Of a DNA stretch of 64,000 bases, positions 57,797-64,000 are shown piece after piece. The position numbers and the translations under genes were made by a program. The notes below the pieces were generated by a model, which was given only the letters and a program-made list of their open reading frames with translations, searched no databases and was not told the DNA's origin. Every line of letters starts with the position of its first letter. Position 1 is the first letter of the stretch. Source of the DNA: Gemmatimonadota bacterium (GTDB taxonomy: Bacteria > Gemmatimonadota > Gemmatimonadetes > Gemmatimonadales > GWC2-71-9); assembly GCA_003223395.1 (NCBI GenBank), contig QHUZ01000025.1:32449-96448 (forward strand). Reading direction: 5' to 3'.

Positions 57797-58980
57797 CAGA
57801 CGCGCTCCACGATCATCGCGATGCCCTGACCGACGCCGATGCACATAGTAGCCAACCCATACCGGTAGTCGTGTCGCACCAAAGCATGGACGAGTGTCGT
57901 GAGGATTTTGGCTCCCGTACACCCGAGGGGATGACCGAGCGAAATACCGCCGCCGTAGATGTTGACCTTCTCAGGATCAAGTTTGAGCTCGCGGATGCAG
58001 GCGATAGCCTGCGCCGCGAACGCTTCGTTCAACTCGACAAGGCCGATTTGATCGATCGCGAGGCCGGCGCGTTTGAGCGCTTTCTTGGTCGCCGGGATCG
58101 GACCCAATCCCATACAGCTCGGATCCACGCCTGCCACAGCGGTCGTTACGATTCGTGCCATTGCCGCCCCTCGCCGCCCCTCGCCGCCCTTCGCCGCCGT
58201 CACAAGCAGTGCCGCGGCTCCGTCATTGATCCCACTCGAGCTTGCCGCTGTGACCGTTCCATCCTTCTTGAACGCCGGTTTGAGCTTCGATACCGACTCG
58301 AGCGTGGTTCCGGCCCGTGGATACTCGTCCTTGGCAAACGTCGCGCCGTCGGGGAGGGGAACCGGCACCAGCTCGTCCGTGAACACGCATTCCTTCAGTG
58401 CTTTTTCGGCGCGCCGCTGGCTTTCGACCGCAAACGCGTCCTGCTCGGCGCGGCTGATCTTATAGCGCTCAGCGACCACCTCGGCCGTTTCGCCGAGCGA
58501 GATCGTCCATTCCTTGTTCATTTTGGGATTGATGAAGCGCCAGCCCACCGTCGTATCAGCTGTCTCGGGCGCCTTGCGGCTCCACGGCTCGGCTGACTTG
58601 AGCATGACGTATGGCGCGCGCGTCATGCTCTCGACGCCACCCGCGATGAACGTCTCGCCTTCTCCCGCCTTGATCGCCTGGGCCGCGCTCGCAGCCGCCT
58701 GCAACCCCGAACCACACAGCCGGTTCACCGTCTGGCCCGGCACGTCGACCGGCAACCCGGCGAGGAGCAGCGCCATACGTGCGACGTTGCGGTTGTCTTC
58801 CCCCGCCTGGTTCGTGCAGCCAAGAATCACGTCATCGACCGAGGCGGGATCGATTCCGGAGCGCTCGACTACGGCCCTGATCGGGACTGCCGCGAGGTCA
58901 TCCGGCCGCACACCTGCCAAGGATCCGCCATGCTTGCCAACCGGGGTCCTTAGGGCCTCAACAACAAAGGCTTCCCTCAC
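57796..58980 (-). CDS. Acetyl-CoA C-acyltransferase (thiolase)
   Basis: The GTG at 58980 forms a GTGA overlap with the upstream stop and starts VREAFVVEALRTPVGKHGG, matching the family start; a GTG 4 codons earlier is possible. 394 residues. Nucleophile Cys in QTVNRLCGSGLQAAAS, the GGVESMTRAPYV box, GGGISLGHPLGCTGAKIL, and MCIGVGQG at the end with the second Cys. It cleaves 3-oxoacyl-CoA with CoA (PaaJ/PcaF/FadA type). Unusually, between LLVTAAK and ARIV there is GGEGRRGAAM in place of the usual short loop, encoded by a G-rich DNA repeat found also at 61849-61874. Confidence 0.92.
   Translation of the reverse strand: MREAFVVEALRTPVGKHGGSLAGVRPDDLAAVPIRAVVERSGIDPASVDDVILGCTNQAGEDNRNVARMALLLAGLPVDVPGQTVNRLCGSGLQAAASAAQAIKAGEGETFIAGGVESMTRAPYVMLKSAEPWSRKAPETADTTVGWRFINPKMNKEWTISLGETAEVVAERYKISRAEQDAFAVESQRRAEKALKECVFTDELVPVPLPDGATFAKDEYPRAGTTLESVSKLKPAFKKDGTVTAASSSGINDGAAALLVTAAKGGEGRRGAAMARIVTTAVAGVDPSCMGLGPIPATKKALKRAGLAIDQIGLVELNEAFAAQAIACIRELKLDPEKVNIYGGGISLGHPLGCTGAKILTTLVHALVRHDYRYGLATMCIGVGQGIAMIVERV
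58173..58198 (-). repeat. G-rich 26-base repeat inside the thiolase gene
   Basis: Built of GGGGCGGCGA-like units. Its reverse complement is identical to 61849-61874, and a further unit adjoins on the minus-strand 3' side. It is in frame and encodes a Gly/Arg/Ala insertion. Confidence 0.8.
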
Positions 58981-60410
58981 AGGGCGACCCACACAGTCTT
59001 TGTTTCGAGGTAGCCATCGAGCGCTTCGCGGCCAAGATCTCGACCAAAACCTGAAGCTTTAAAGCCGCCAAACGGCGCACCCGAGTCGTAATAGTTGTAC
59101 GAATTGATCCAAACCGTGCCGGCGCGAATGGCCTTCGCCGCACGGTGCGCCTTGTGGATGTCCTTGGTCCAGATTCCGGCCGCGAGTCCGTAGATCGTAT
59201 TGTTGGCGAGCTTCACGCCCTGCTCGAAATCGTCGAACGTCAGCACGGCGAGCACCGGCCCGAAGATCTCCTCGCGCGCGATCGTCATGTCGGGCTGCAC
59301 ACCGTCGAACACCGTCGCTTCGACGTAGTAGCCCTTGCCGTTCGGCTTCGCCGCCTTGCCGCCGGCCACGAGTGTCGCGCCCTCATCCACGCCCTTCTTG
59401 ATGTACGAGAGGACGGTCTCCTGCTGCTTCTTGGAGACGAGCGCGCCGAGTCGCGTGTTCTTGTCGAGCGGATCCCCGGGGGTCATTTTCTTCGCGCCTT
59501 CGGCGAGCTGCTCGATCACCTGCTGGTGAACGGACTTCTCGACGAGCAGCCGTGATCCCGCGGCGCACACCTCGCCCTTGCCGTAGAAGATCCCCGTCTG
59601 CGCGCCGCGCACGGCGGCCTTGAGGTCGGCGTCAGCGAAAATGATGTTCGGGCTCTTCCCGCCAAGCTCCATGGTGACGCGCTTATTCGTCCCGGCGGCC
59701 ATCTTCATGACCTGGCGCCCGACCTCCGTCGAACCCGTGAACGAGATCTTGTCTACGTCCGGGTGCCGCACGAGCGCCGCGCCGGCTGTAGATCCTCCTC
59801 CACAGACGACATTAAACGCCCCCGGAGGCAGTCCAGCCTCGAGTGCGATCTCGGCGAAGAGCAGGGCAGTGAGTGGCGTTTCGGACGCGGGTTTCAGGAC
59901 AACGGTGCATCCGGCGGCGAGCGCCGGGGCGAACTTCCAGCTCGCGATGTTGAGCGGAAAATTCCACGGCACGATGGCACCGACGACCCCGATCGGCTCG
60001 CGCAGCGTGTAGGTGAAGAAGGGGCCTTCGACCGGGAGTGTGTCGCCGACGATCTTGTCCGCCCACCCGGCGTAGTAGCGGAGCGTGTTGATCGCCATCC
60101 CGATTTCGATCTTCGACTCGAAAAGCGTCTTGCCGTTTTGTGCCGTCTCGAGCCGGGCGACCTCGTCCAGACGAGCCTCGAGCAGGTCCGCAGCCCTAAA
60201 GAGGATTTTCCCCCTCTTTCTGGCTGACATCTCCCGCCACCCTTGCGACTCAAAACAGGCCTTGGCCGCGCGGACGGCGTTGTCGACGTCGGCGGCATCG
60301 CCGGCCGCGACATCAGCCAGGTTTTCCTCGGTCGCGGGGTTCTCGACCGCGAACCGCTTGCCGCTGGCCGCCGGCCGCCACTCGTTATTAATGAAGAGGT
60401 CGGTCTTCAC
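58977..60410 (-). CDS. Aldehyde dehydrogenase (NAD(P)+)
   Basis: The GTG at 60410 (GTGA overlap with the enoyl-CoA hydratase stop) gives 477 residues starting KTDLFINNEWRPAASGK. Family motifs are complete: IVPWNFPLNIASWKFAPALA, KPASETPLTALLFAE, FTGSTEVGRQVM, MELGGKSPNI (general base Glu), GEVCAAGSRL (catalytic Cys) and EEIFGPVLAVLTFDD. It oxidises an aldehyde to acid; it is a standard ALDH, not a PaaZ fusion. The N-terminal extension upstream is in the previous gene's frame shadow. Substrate unknown. Confidence 0.93.
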   Translation of the reverse strand: MKTDLFINNEWRPAASGKRFAVENPATEENLADVAAGDAADVDNAVRAAKACFESQGWREMSARKRGKILFRAADLLEARLDEVARLETAQNGKTLFESKIEIGMAINTLRYYAGWADKIVGDTLPVEGPFFTYTLREPIGVVGAIVPWNFPLNIASWKFAPALAAGCTVVLKPASETPLTALLFAEIALEAGLPPGAFNVVCGGGSTAGAALVRHPDVDKISFTGSTEVGRQVMKMAAGTNKRVTMELGGKSPNIIFADADLKAAVRGAQTGIFYGKGEVCAAGSRLLVEKSVHQQVIEQLAEGAKKMTPGDPLDKNTRLGALVSKKQQETVLSYIKKGVDEGATLVAGGKAAKPNGKGYYVEATVFDGVQPDMTIAREEIFGPVLAVLTFDDFEQGVKLANNTIYGLAAGIWTKDIHKAHRAAKAIRAGTVWINSYNYYDSGAPFGGFKASGFGRDLGREALDGYLETKTVWVAL

Positions 60411-61216
60411 TTCCCCTTGAACTCCGCCACGCGCTTTTCGTTGTAGGCGGCGATGCCTTCCTTCGCATCCTCGCTCTGGAACAGCTGCTGCTGCAGCTCG
60501 CGCTCGATCGCCAGCGCGCTCTCGAACGGCACCTCGGCGCCGGACTGCACGGCGCGCTTGATCAACCCGACCGCCTTGGACGCCTTGTGCGGCGGACAGA
60601 ACTGCTTGGCGTACAGCACGACCTGTTCCCAAAACGCCTCGGCGGGGAAGATCTCATTGACGAGGCCCAGCTCTTTCGCGCGATCGAACGAGAACGTCTC
60701 GCCCTTCACCATCAGCTCGATCGCGAGCGACTTGCCGACGACCCGCGCCAGACGCTGCGTGCCGCCAGTGCCGGGAAGGACGCCGAGGTTGACTTCGGGC
60801 AGGCCGATCTTGCCGGCGTTCTCCTTGGCCAGGCGGAGGTCGCACGCCATCGCAATCTCGAGCCCGCCGCCGACCGTGTGCCCGTTCAGGGCGGCGATCG
60901 TGAGCTTGGGCGTCTGTTCCAACCGGTTCAGCGTCTCGTTGGCGTGGAGGCAGAAGAAATACTTGAAGCGGGGCGTGACCTTATTGAGCATCGCGATGTT
61001 CGCGCCGGCCGAGAAGAACTTCTCGCCGTGGCCGCGAATCACGATCACGTGCACGTTGTCATCGAAGCGCGCCTTGAGGATCGCCTCGTCGAGCTGATGC
61101 ATCATTTCAAACGTGTAGGTATTCGCAGGCGGATCATCGAGCTCGATGATCGCGAGCCCGTCTTCCGTGCGATACTGAATGAGCGTCTTGACTTGCGGTT
61201 CGGTCATGGTTGCCAT
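60407..61216 (-). CDS. Enoyl-CoA hydratase/isomerase family protein (first copy)
   Basis: 269 residues beginning 4 bases after the TetR stop. Crotonase motifs: IIELDDPPANTYTFEMMHQL, VIVIRGHGEKFFSAGANIAM, KLTIAALNGHTVGGGLEIAM, ACDLRLAKENAGKIGLPEV and LGVLPGTGGTQRLARVVG, with the two catalytic Glu positions (GLPEV and the GGxE region) present, so hydratase activity is likely. A second ATG three codons in (61207) is an alternative start. Confidence 0.92.
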   Translation of the reverse strand: MATMTEPQVKTLIQYRTEDGLAIIELDDPPANTYTFEMMHQLDEAILKARFDDNVHVIVIRGHGEKFFSAGANIAMLNKVTPRFKYFFCLHANETLNRLEQTPKLTIAALNGHTVGGGLEIAMACDLRLAKENAGKIGLPEVNLGVLPGTGGTQRLARVVGKSLAIELMVKGETFSFDRAKELGLVNEIFPAEAFWEQVVLYAKQFCPPHKASKAVGLIKRAVQSGAEVPFESALAIERELQQQLFQSEDAKEGIAAYNEKRVAEFKGK

Positions 61217-61220
61217 GGAA

Positions 61221-61790
61221 TTATTTCGCCTCCTGATGGGTCTCGACGAAGCCGCCGAGGAAGATGCTCGCCATGAGATCGGCCAGCCGCGCGGGATCGA
61301 TGTGGCCGGCTGGGTCGTACCAGTTGTAGATCCAGTTCATCATCCCGAAGAGGATGTACGTCGCGGCGCTGCGATCGACGGCGCTCTGCTCAGGTGCCGC
61401 ATCTTTGAGAATCGACTCGACCAGGTCCACGTAGCGCCGCTTGATTGCGCTCACGCCGCGCGGCGACGCTTCATGCGAGAGCACCTTCATCTCGGCCATA
61501 TGCTGCGCGAAGAACGAGACGTGGTGGCGGATGAAGGCCTGCAGTCGCTCCTGCGGATCGGTCGCGGTTGCAACCGCCTGGCGCGCGCCGTCCAGCACCT
61601 GCGTGAAGCACCGTTCCTGAATGAGCGCGAGGAGGTCTTCCTTGCCGCGGACGTAGTAGTACATCCCGGCCAGGGACATGCCGCTCGCGGCGGAGAGGTC
61701 CCGCATGGTGGTGGGGTGGTAGCCCTTGTCCGCAAAGACCCGCGCGGCGCGGGCGAGCAGGTGGTCGAGACGCTCGTCGTATGGTCGCAT
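61221..61790 (-). CDS. TetR/AcrR-family transcriptional regulator of the catabolic operon
   Basis: 189 residues. N-terminal helix-turn-helix: LLARAARVFADKGYHPTTMR, DLSAASGMSLAGMYYYVRGK, EDLLALIQERCF, as in FadR/PaaR-type TetR regulators. The ligand-binding half contains RLQAFIRHHVSFFAQHMAEM and YILFGMMNWIYNWYDPAG, a pattern typical of acyl-CoA-responsive TetRs. It is the first gene of the minus-strand operon, so it likely represses its own transcript and is relieved by an acyl- or aryl-CoA. A matching palindrome lies 6 bases before the start codon. Confidence 0.88.
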   Translation of the reverse strand: MRPYDERLDHLLARAARVFADKGYHPTTMRDLSAASGMSLAGMYYYVRGKEDLLALIQERCFTQVLDGARQAVATATDPQERLQAFIRHHVSFFAQHMAEMKVLSHEASPRGVSAIKRRYVDLVESILKDAAPEQSAVDRSAATYILFGMMNWIYNWYDPAGHIDPARLADLMASIFLGGFVETHQEAK

Positions 61791-61795
61791 GAGGT

Positions 61796-61813
61796 TTCGA
61801 ACAAACGTTCGAA
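61796..61813 (-). promoter_or_regulatory. Candidate TetR operator
   Basis: TTCGAAC-AAAC-GTTCGAA, a perfect 7-base inverted repeat with 4-base spacer immediately before the tetR start codon, in a 140-base divergent gap. This is the size and position of an autoregulatory TetR operator. Confidence 0.6.
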
Positions 61814-61848
61814 TTCACAAGCTATCCTCACGTTCCGTCGGTGACAAG

Positions 61849-61874
61849 GGCGGCGAAGGGCGGCGAGGGGCGGC
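61849..61874 (+). repeat. G-rich 26-base repeat in the tetR/sigma-factor gap
   Basis: Identical (as reverse complement) to the in-frame repeat in the thiolase gene at 58173-58198; units of GGGCGGCGA. No gene is at this place; it lies between the divergent tetR and sigma genes. Confidence 0.8.
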
Positions 61875-61930
61875 ATTGACCCCGTCCCTTAATATTTCAA
61901 CCTCATCCGCGTCCATAAGCCCGGAGCCCG

Positions 61931-62479
61931 ATGGCCCAACCGCACATGGTTCCAGCAGCCCACGACACCGCGCTGATTGCAGCGTGGCAAGCGGGCGACG
62001 AACAGGCGGCGGCCGAGCTCGTCCGGCGCCACGCCCGGCCGTTGGCGCGCTTTCTCGCCAGCGCCGGGGCGCCCGACTCGGATGTGGACGATCTGGTGCA
62101 GGAAACGTTCATCCGCGCGTTTCGCAGCGTGGACCGGTTCCGCGGGCAATGCCAGTTTCGCACGTGGCTGCTCACGATCGGCGGCAATGTGCTGAAGGAT
62201 TTCGGACGCCGCGCGGCGCGGCGCAAAGTGCTGCCGTTGGATGAGGCCGTGCGCGATGTCACCGGTGACCCGCACGAGCATGCCGAGGCGAGGGAAGCGG
62301 AGGCGATGCTCGCGGCCGGATTGCAGCAGTTGCCGCGGCTTCAGCGCGAAGTGTTTCTGCTCAGAGCACAGCAGGGACTGGAATACGCAGAGATCGCCGC
62401 GGCATTGGCGACGACGCCGGGAGCCGCGCGCGTGCACTACCATCATGCAGTGCGGAGACTCAAGGAGATTGTGAAGTGA
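61931..62479 (+). CDS. RNA polymerase sigma factor, ECF subfamily
   Basis: 182 residues. Region 2: AAWQAGDEQAAAELVRRHAR, DVDDLVQETFIRAFRSVDRF, CQFRTWLLTIGGNVLKD. Region 4: GLQQLPRLQREVFLLRAQQG, LEYAEIAAALATTPGAARVH, then YHHAVRRLKEIVK. Size and order fit ECF sigma factors. The target regulon is unknown; the next two genes (putative anti-sigma and a Spy/CpxP-like protein) suggest an envelope-stress role. The stop overlaps the next GTG by 4 bases. Confidence 0.92.
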   Translation: MAQPHMVPAAHDTALIAAWQAGDEQAAAELVRRHARPLARFLASAGAPDSDVDDLVQETFIRAFRSVDRFRGQCQFRTWLLTIGGNVLKDFGRRAARRKVLPLDEAVRDVTGDPHEHAEAREAEAMLAAGLQQLPRLQREVFLLRAQQGLEYAEIAAALATTPGAARVHYHHAVRRLKEIVK

Positions 62480-62892
62480 ACGACAGGCTCGAGAATCTCG
62501 CGAAGCAGCTCGGCACCGATGCGGCGAATCGACTCGACGTCGAGGCGACGGCGCGGAAGGTCGTCGAGCGGCTGCGCGAGCAGCCGGTACGCCGGATCGC
62601 GTGGGTGCAGCGGACGTGGCTGCGGATCGCCGCGGCGCTCGTCCTCGTGCTCGGAGGTGCCGTGGTCGCGTCTCGGCTAACCCCGGGGCGGCGCCCCGGG
62701 GTCAGCGCGCACCCGGCGCATCTCGTCGCTGACGACCTGGGCGATCTGTCGACCGACGAGCTGCGCGACGTGCTCGCGACGTTCGATGAATTGATCAGTC
62801 CCGACAGTGTGGCCGTACCGGAAGGCAGCACGGACTTGCATGAACTCGACGCGCAGCAGCTGCGTGCGGTACTGCGCTCTTTGGAGGGATAA
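62476..62892 (+). CDS. Putative anti-sigma factor, single transmembrane segment
   Basis: 138 residues, GTG start coupled to the sigma gene. N-terminal soluble helix (LENLAKQLGTDAANRLDVEA, KVVERLREQPVRRIAWV), one transmembrane stretch at about residues 54-66 (LRIAAALVLVLGGAVVA), then an acidic periplasmic part. There is no zinc-binding HxxxCxxC motif, so it is not a ZAS-type anti-sigma; the assignment rests on position and topology. The codons for LTPGRRPGVS fall in a 23-base palindrome that appears inserted. Confidence 0.55.
   Translation: MNDRLENLAKQLGTDAANRLDVEATARKVVERLREQPVRRIAWVQRTWLRIAAALVLVLGGAVVASRLTPGRRPGVSAHPAHLVADDLGDLSTDELRDVLATFDELISPDSVAVPEGSTDLHELDAQQLRAVLRSLEG
62680..62702. 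repeat. Palindromic GC-rich insertion within the anti-sigma gene
   Basis: ACCCCGGGGCG (62680-62690), one G, then CGCCCCGGGGT (62692-62702): a perfect 11-base inverted repeat. It codes in frame for TPGRRPGV-type residues directly after the transmembrane segment. Confidence 0.65.
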
Positions 62893-62894
62893 AC

Positions 62895-63455
62895 ATGAGG
62901 AAGTACATCCTACTCAGCCTTGCCGTTCTGCTGGCGCCGTCGCTCGCTGCGCAACAGCGAGACACCGCGCGCGCGCAGGGCGACACCGCCGAGGCGGGAC
63001 GTCTCCGCTGGGAGATCGAGCAACGGTTCAGTAATCACGTCCAGCAGGAGTTGAATTTGACACCTGACCAGACGTCGAAACTCCGCGCGACGCAGGAGCG
63101 ATTCGGCACGCGCCGGCGCGCGCTGATGCAGCAACAGATGGAACGGCGCCGCGCGATCGAGGGTCAGATGCGGCCCGGGGTGCCGGCCAACTCCGACAGC
63201 CTCCGGAAGTTGATGGATGGGGTCCAGACCGGCCGGGCCGACATGCTCAAGATCGACCAGGATGAGAATCGCGAGATGGCGGGCTATCTCTCGCCGGTGC
63301 AGCAGGCGCGCTTCCAGCAAATGCGCGAGCAGTTCATCCGGCGCGTTGGCGAGCTCCGTATGGAGCGGCGGGAAGGGCGGGGATTTGATCGAGGGCAGGG
63401 CATGGTACCCAGGCGGCCAGCAATTCGGGGAGGAGCTCGCCGCCGCGGCATCTAA
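62895..63455 (+). CDS. Periplasmic Spy/CpxP-like protein
   Basis: 186 residues with a signal peptide (MRKYILLSLAVLLAPSLAAQ). Two LTxxQ-type motifs are present (LNLTPDQTSKLRATQ and GYLSPVQQARFQQM) separated by a helical region rich in Gln/Arg/Met (ALMQQQMERRRAIEGQM), as in periplasmic heavy-metal or misfold chaperones of the CpxP/Spy fold. It ends with an Arg/Gly-rich tail. Third gene of the sigma-factor unit, probably regulated by it as an envelope-stress chaperone. Confidence 0.7.
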   Translation: MRKYILLSLAVLLAPSLAAQQRDTARAQGDTAEAGRLRWEIEQRFSNHVQQELNLTPDQTSKLRATQERFGTRRRALMQQQMERRRAIEGQMRPGVPANSDSLRKLMDGVQTGRADMLKIDQDENREMAGYLSPVQQARFQQMREQFIRRVGELRMERREGRGFDRGQGMVPRRPAIRGGARRRGI

Positions 63456-63501
63456 CCGACGAGCACATCTAACCCACGAGCACATCTAACCGACGAGCAG
63501 C
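63451..63501. repeat. Three 17-base tandem repeats at the end of the Spy-like gene
   Basis: TCTAACCGACGAGCACA-type units at 63451, 63468 and 63485 with one or two differences. The first includes the TAA stop of the preceding gene. Confidence 0.75.
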
Positions 63502-63529
63502 GGAACAGAACGGGGCTGTGAAAGGTGTG

Positions 63530-63562
63530 GTAGGGGCGCAGCATGCTGCGCCCCTACATTTT
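63530..63562 (+). terminator. 28-base palindrome (copy B) with T-run, probable terminator
   Basis: The same perfect 28-base palindrome as 46271-46298, here at 63530-63557 and followed by ATTTTT (63558-63563), so it can act as an intrinsic terminator for the sigma-factor operon. Confidence 0.75.
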
Positions 63563-63591
63563 TCCAGCTCCTCCTCCGAGGAATCGCGAGG

Positions 63592-64000
63592 CTAGCTGAG
63601 CGCCTTACTCAACTGCACGCAGCGGCCCAGCAGGGTCGGATCATCCAGCCTGGCCCCACTGCCATCGAGGAACCCGGCCAGGATCCAAGGGTTGCCCCCC
63701 ACGCCGCCTTGCGCCGGCTGTTTGGGGAACGTGAAGCTCATCCCCGGCGGGATGATGGAGAGAGTCTGGCTGCGAACCGCCTCGTGCGGGCCCCCCACCG
63801 GATTGTCGTTATTCCGGAAGATGACCTGCGCGCCGAGACCCTCGTACGCCAGGCTGGCGTCAATACTGATGAACGGGCCTGGGCTGTTTTCGCACCCCGT
63901 GATCCCGAACTCAGCGAACGCCGATCCCGTCGTAACCTCCGCGTGTGTGAAGCCGTAACGGGAACCTTGCACGCAGCGCCCGAGGTAGATCTCGTCGCTG
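63592..64000 (-). CDS. Unknown protein, N-terminus beyond the window
   Basis: The minus-strand frame is open to the right edge, so at least 135 residues and an unseen N-terminal part are present. The visible end contains YLGRCVQGSRYGFTHAEV, ISIDASLAYEGLGAQVIFRN, LSIIPPGMSFTFPKQPAQGG and closes with LGRCVQLSKALS; the doubled LGRCVQ and the strand-rich pattern suggest a beta-fold with an internal repeat, possibly disulfide-linked. No family recognised. It converges on the sigma-factor operon, with the palindromic terminator between the genes. Confidence 0.45.
   Translation of the reverse strand, partial: SDEIYLGRCVQGSRYGFTHAEVTTGSAFAEFGITGCENSPGPFISIDASLAYEGLGAQVIFRNNDNPVGGPHEAVRSQTLSIIPPGMSFTFPKQPAQGGVGGNPWILAGFLDGSGARLDDPTLLGRCVQLSKALS

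Noticed and set aside
61849..61874. G-rich repeats as a CRISPR array
   Set aside because: Units are under 12 bases and contiguous, without unique spacers, and no cas gene is nearby.

Overview
The window is GC-rich, densely coded bacterial DNA, and I infer a member of the Gemmatimonadota or a close soil relative. The grounds are soft: secreted RCC1-repeat lipoproteins, secreted amidohydrolase and M16 peptidase pairs, an RNase G with a charged Gly/Asn-rich insert, and short GC-rich palindromic repeats. No rRNA or tRNA gene was seen. Both ends cut through genes.

Layout. (1) 1-4929: three cell-surface genes on the + strand, namely a serine protease joined to a beta-barrel-like tail (5' end off-window), an RCC1-repeat lipoprotein, and a secreted protein ending in a probable outer-membrane barrel. 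(2) 5221-43176: a nearly uninterrupted + strand locus of 26 genes (plus one apparently broken one) for an extracellular contractile injection system (eCIS, the Afp/PVC/MAC family). In order: degenerate receiver-like protein, DUF4255 cap protein (Afp16/Pvc16 type), unknown, large sheath, tube, second sheath, second tube, Afp7-type baseplate protein with an Ala/Gly-rich tail, 59-aa Pvc6-like protein, hub, spike, membrane-anchored unknown, gp25-like wedge, baseplate J (Afp11), Afp12-type tail protein, three large proteins sharing an N-terminal module, unknown, AAA+ ATPase (Afp15), two nuclease-tipped candidate effectors, and a four-gene membrane/cell-wall block (amidase, holin-like protein, two coiled-coil proteins) that looks like a lysis cassette. 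(3) 43235-47422, +: acyl-CoA dehydrogenase, ribonuclease G, ribosomal proteins L21 and L27, and a four-helix-bundle gene bracketed by an inverted repeat. (4) 61790-47460, -: thirteen genes with junctions of at most 13 bases, led by a TetR regulator with a palindromic operator candidate; first CoA-thioester and aromatic-type catabolism, then GDPD, amidohydrolases and M16 peptidases. (5) 61931-63455, +: ECF sigma factor, putative anti-sigma factor and Spy/CpxP-like protein. (6) A partial unknown gene at the right edge.

How it works together. Sheath, tube, baseplate, ATPase and cap genes would build a contractile nanoparticle. The DUF4157 protein with an AHH nuclease tail and the LysM-like protein with an HNH-like tail are the candidate payloads. 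The adjoining amidase/holin/spanin-like block is the candidate particle-release or membrane-docking module. I find no PAAR tip, clear tape measure, capsid, portal, terminase or integrase, so the locus is neither a prophage nor a T6SS, and several large unknown proteins may fill the missing roles.
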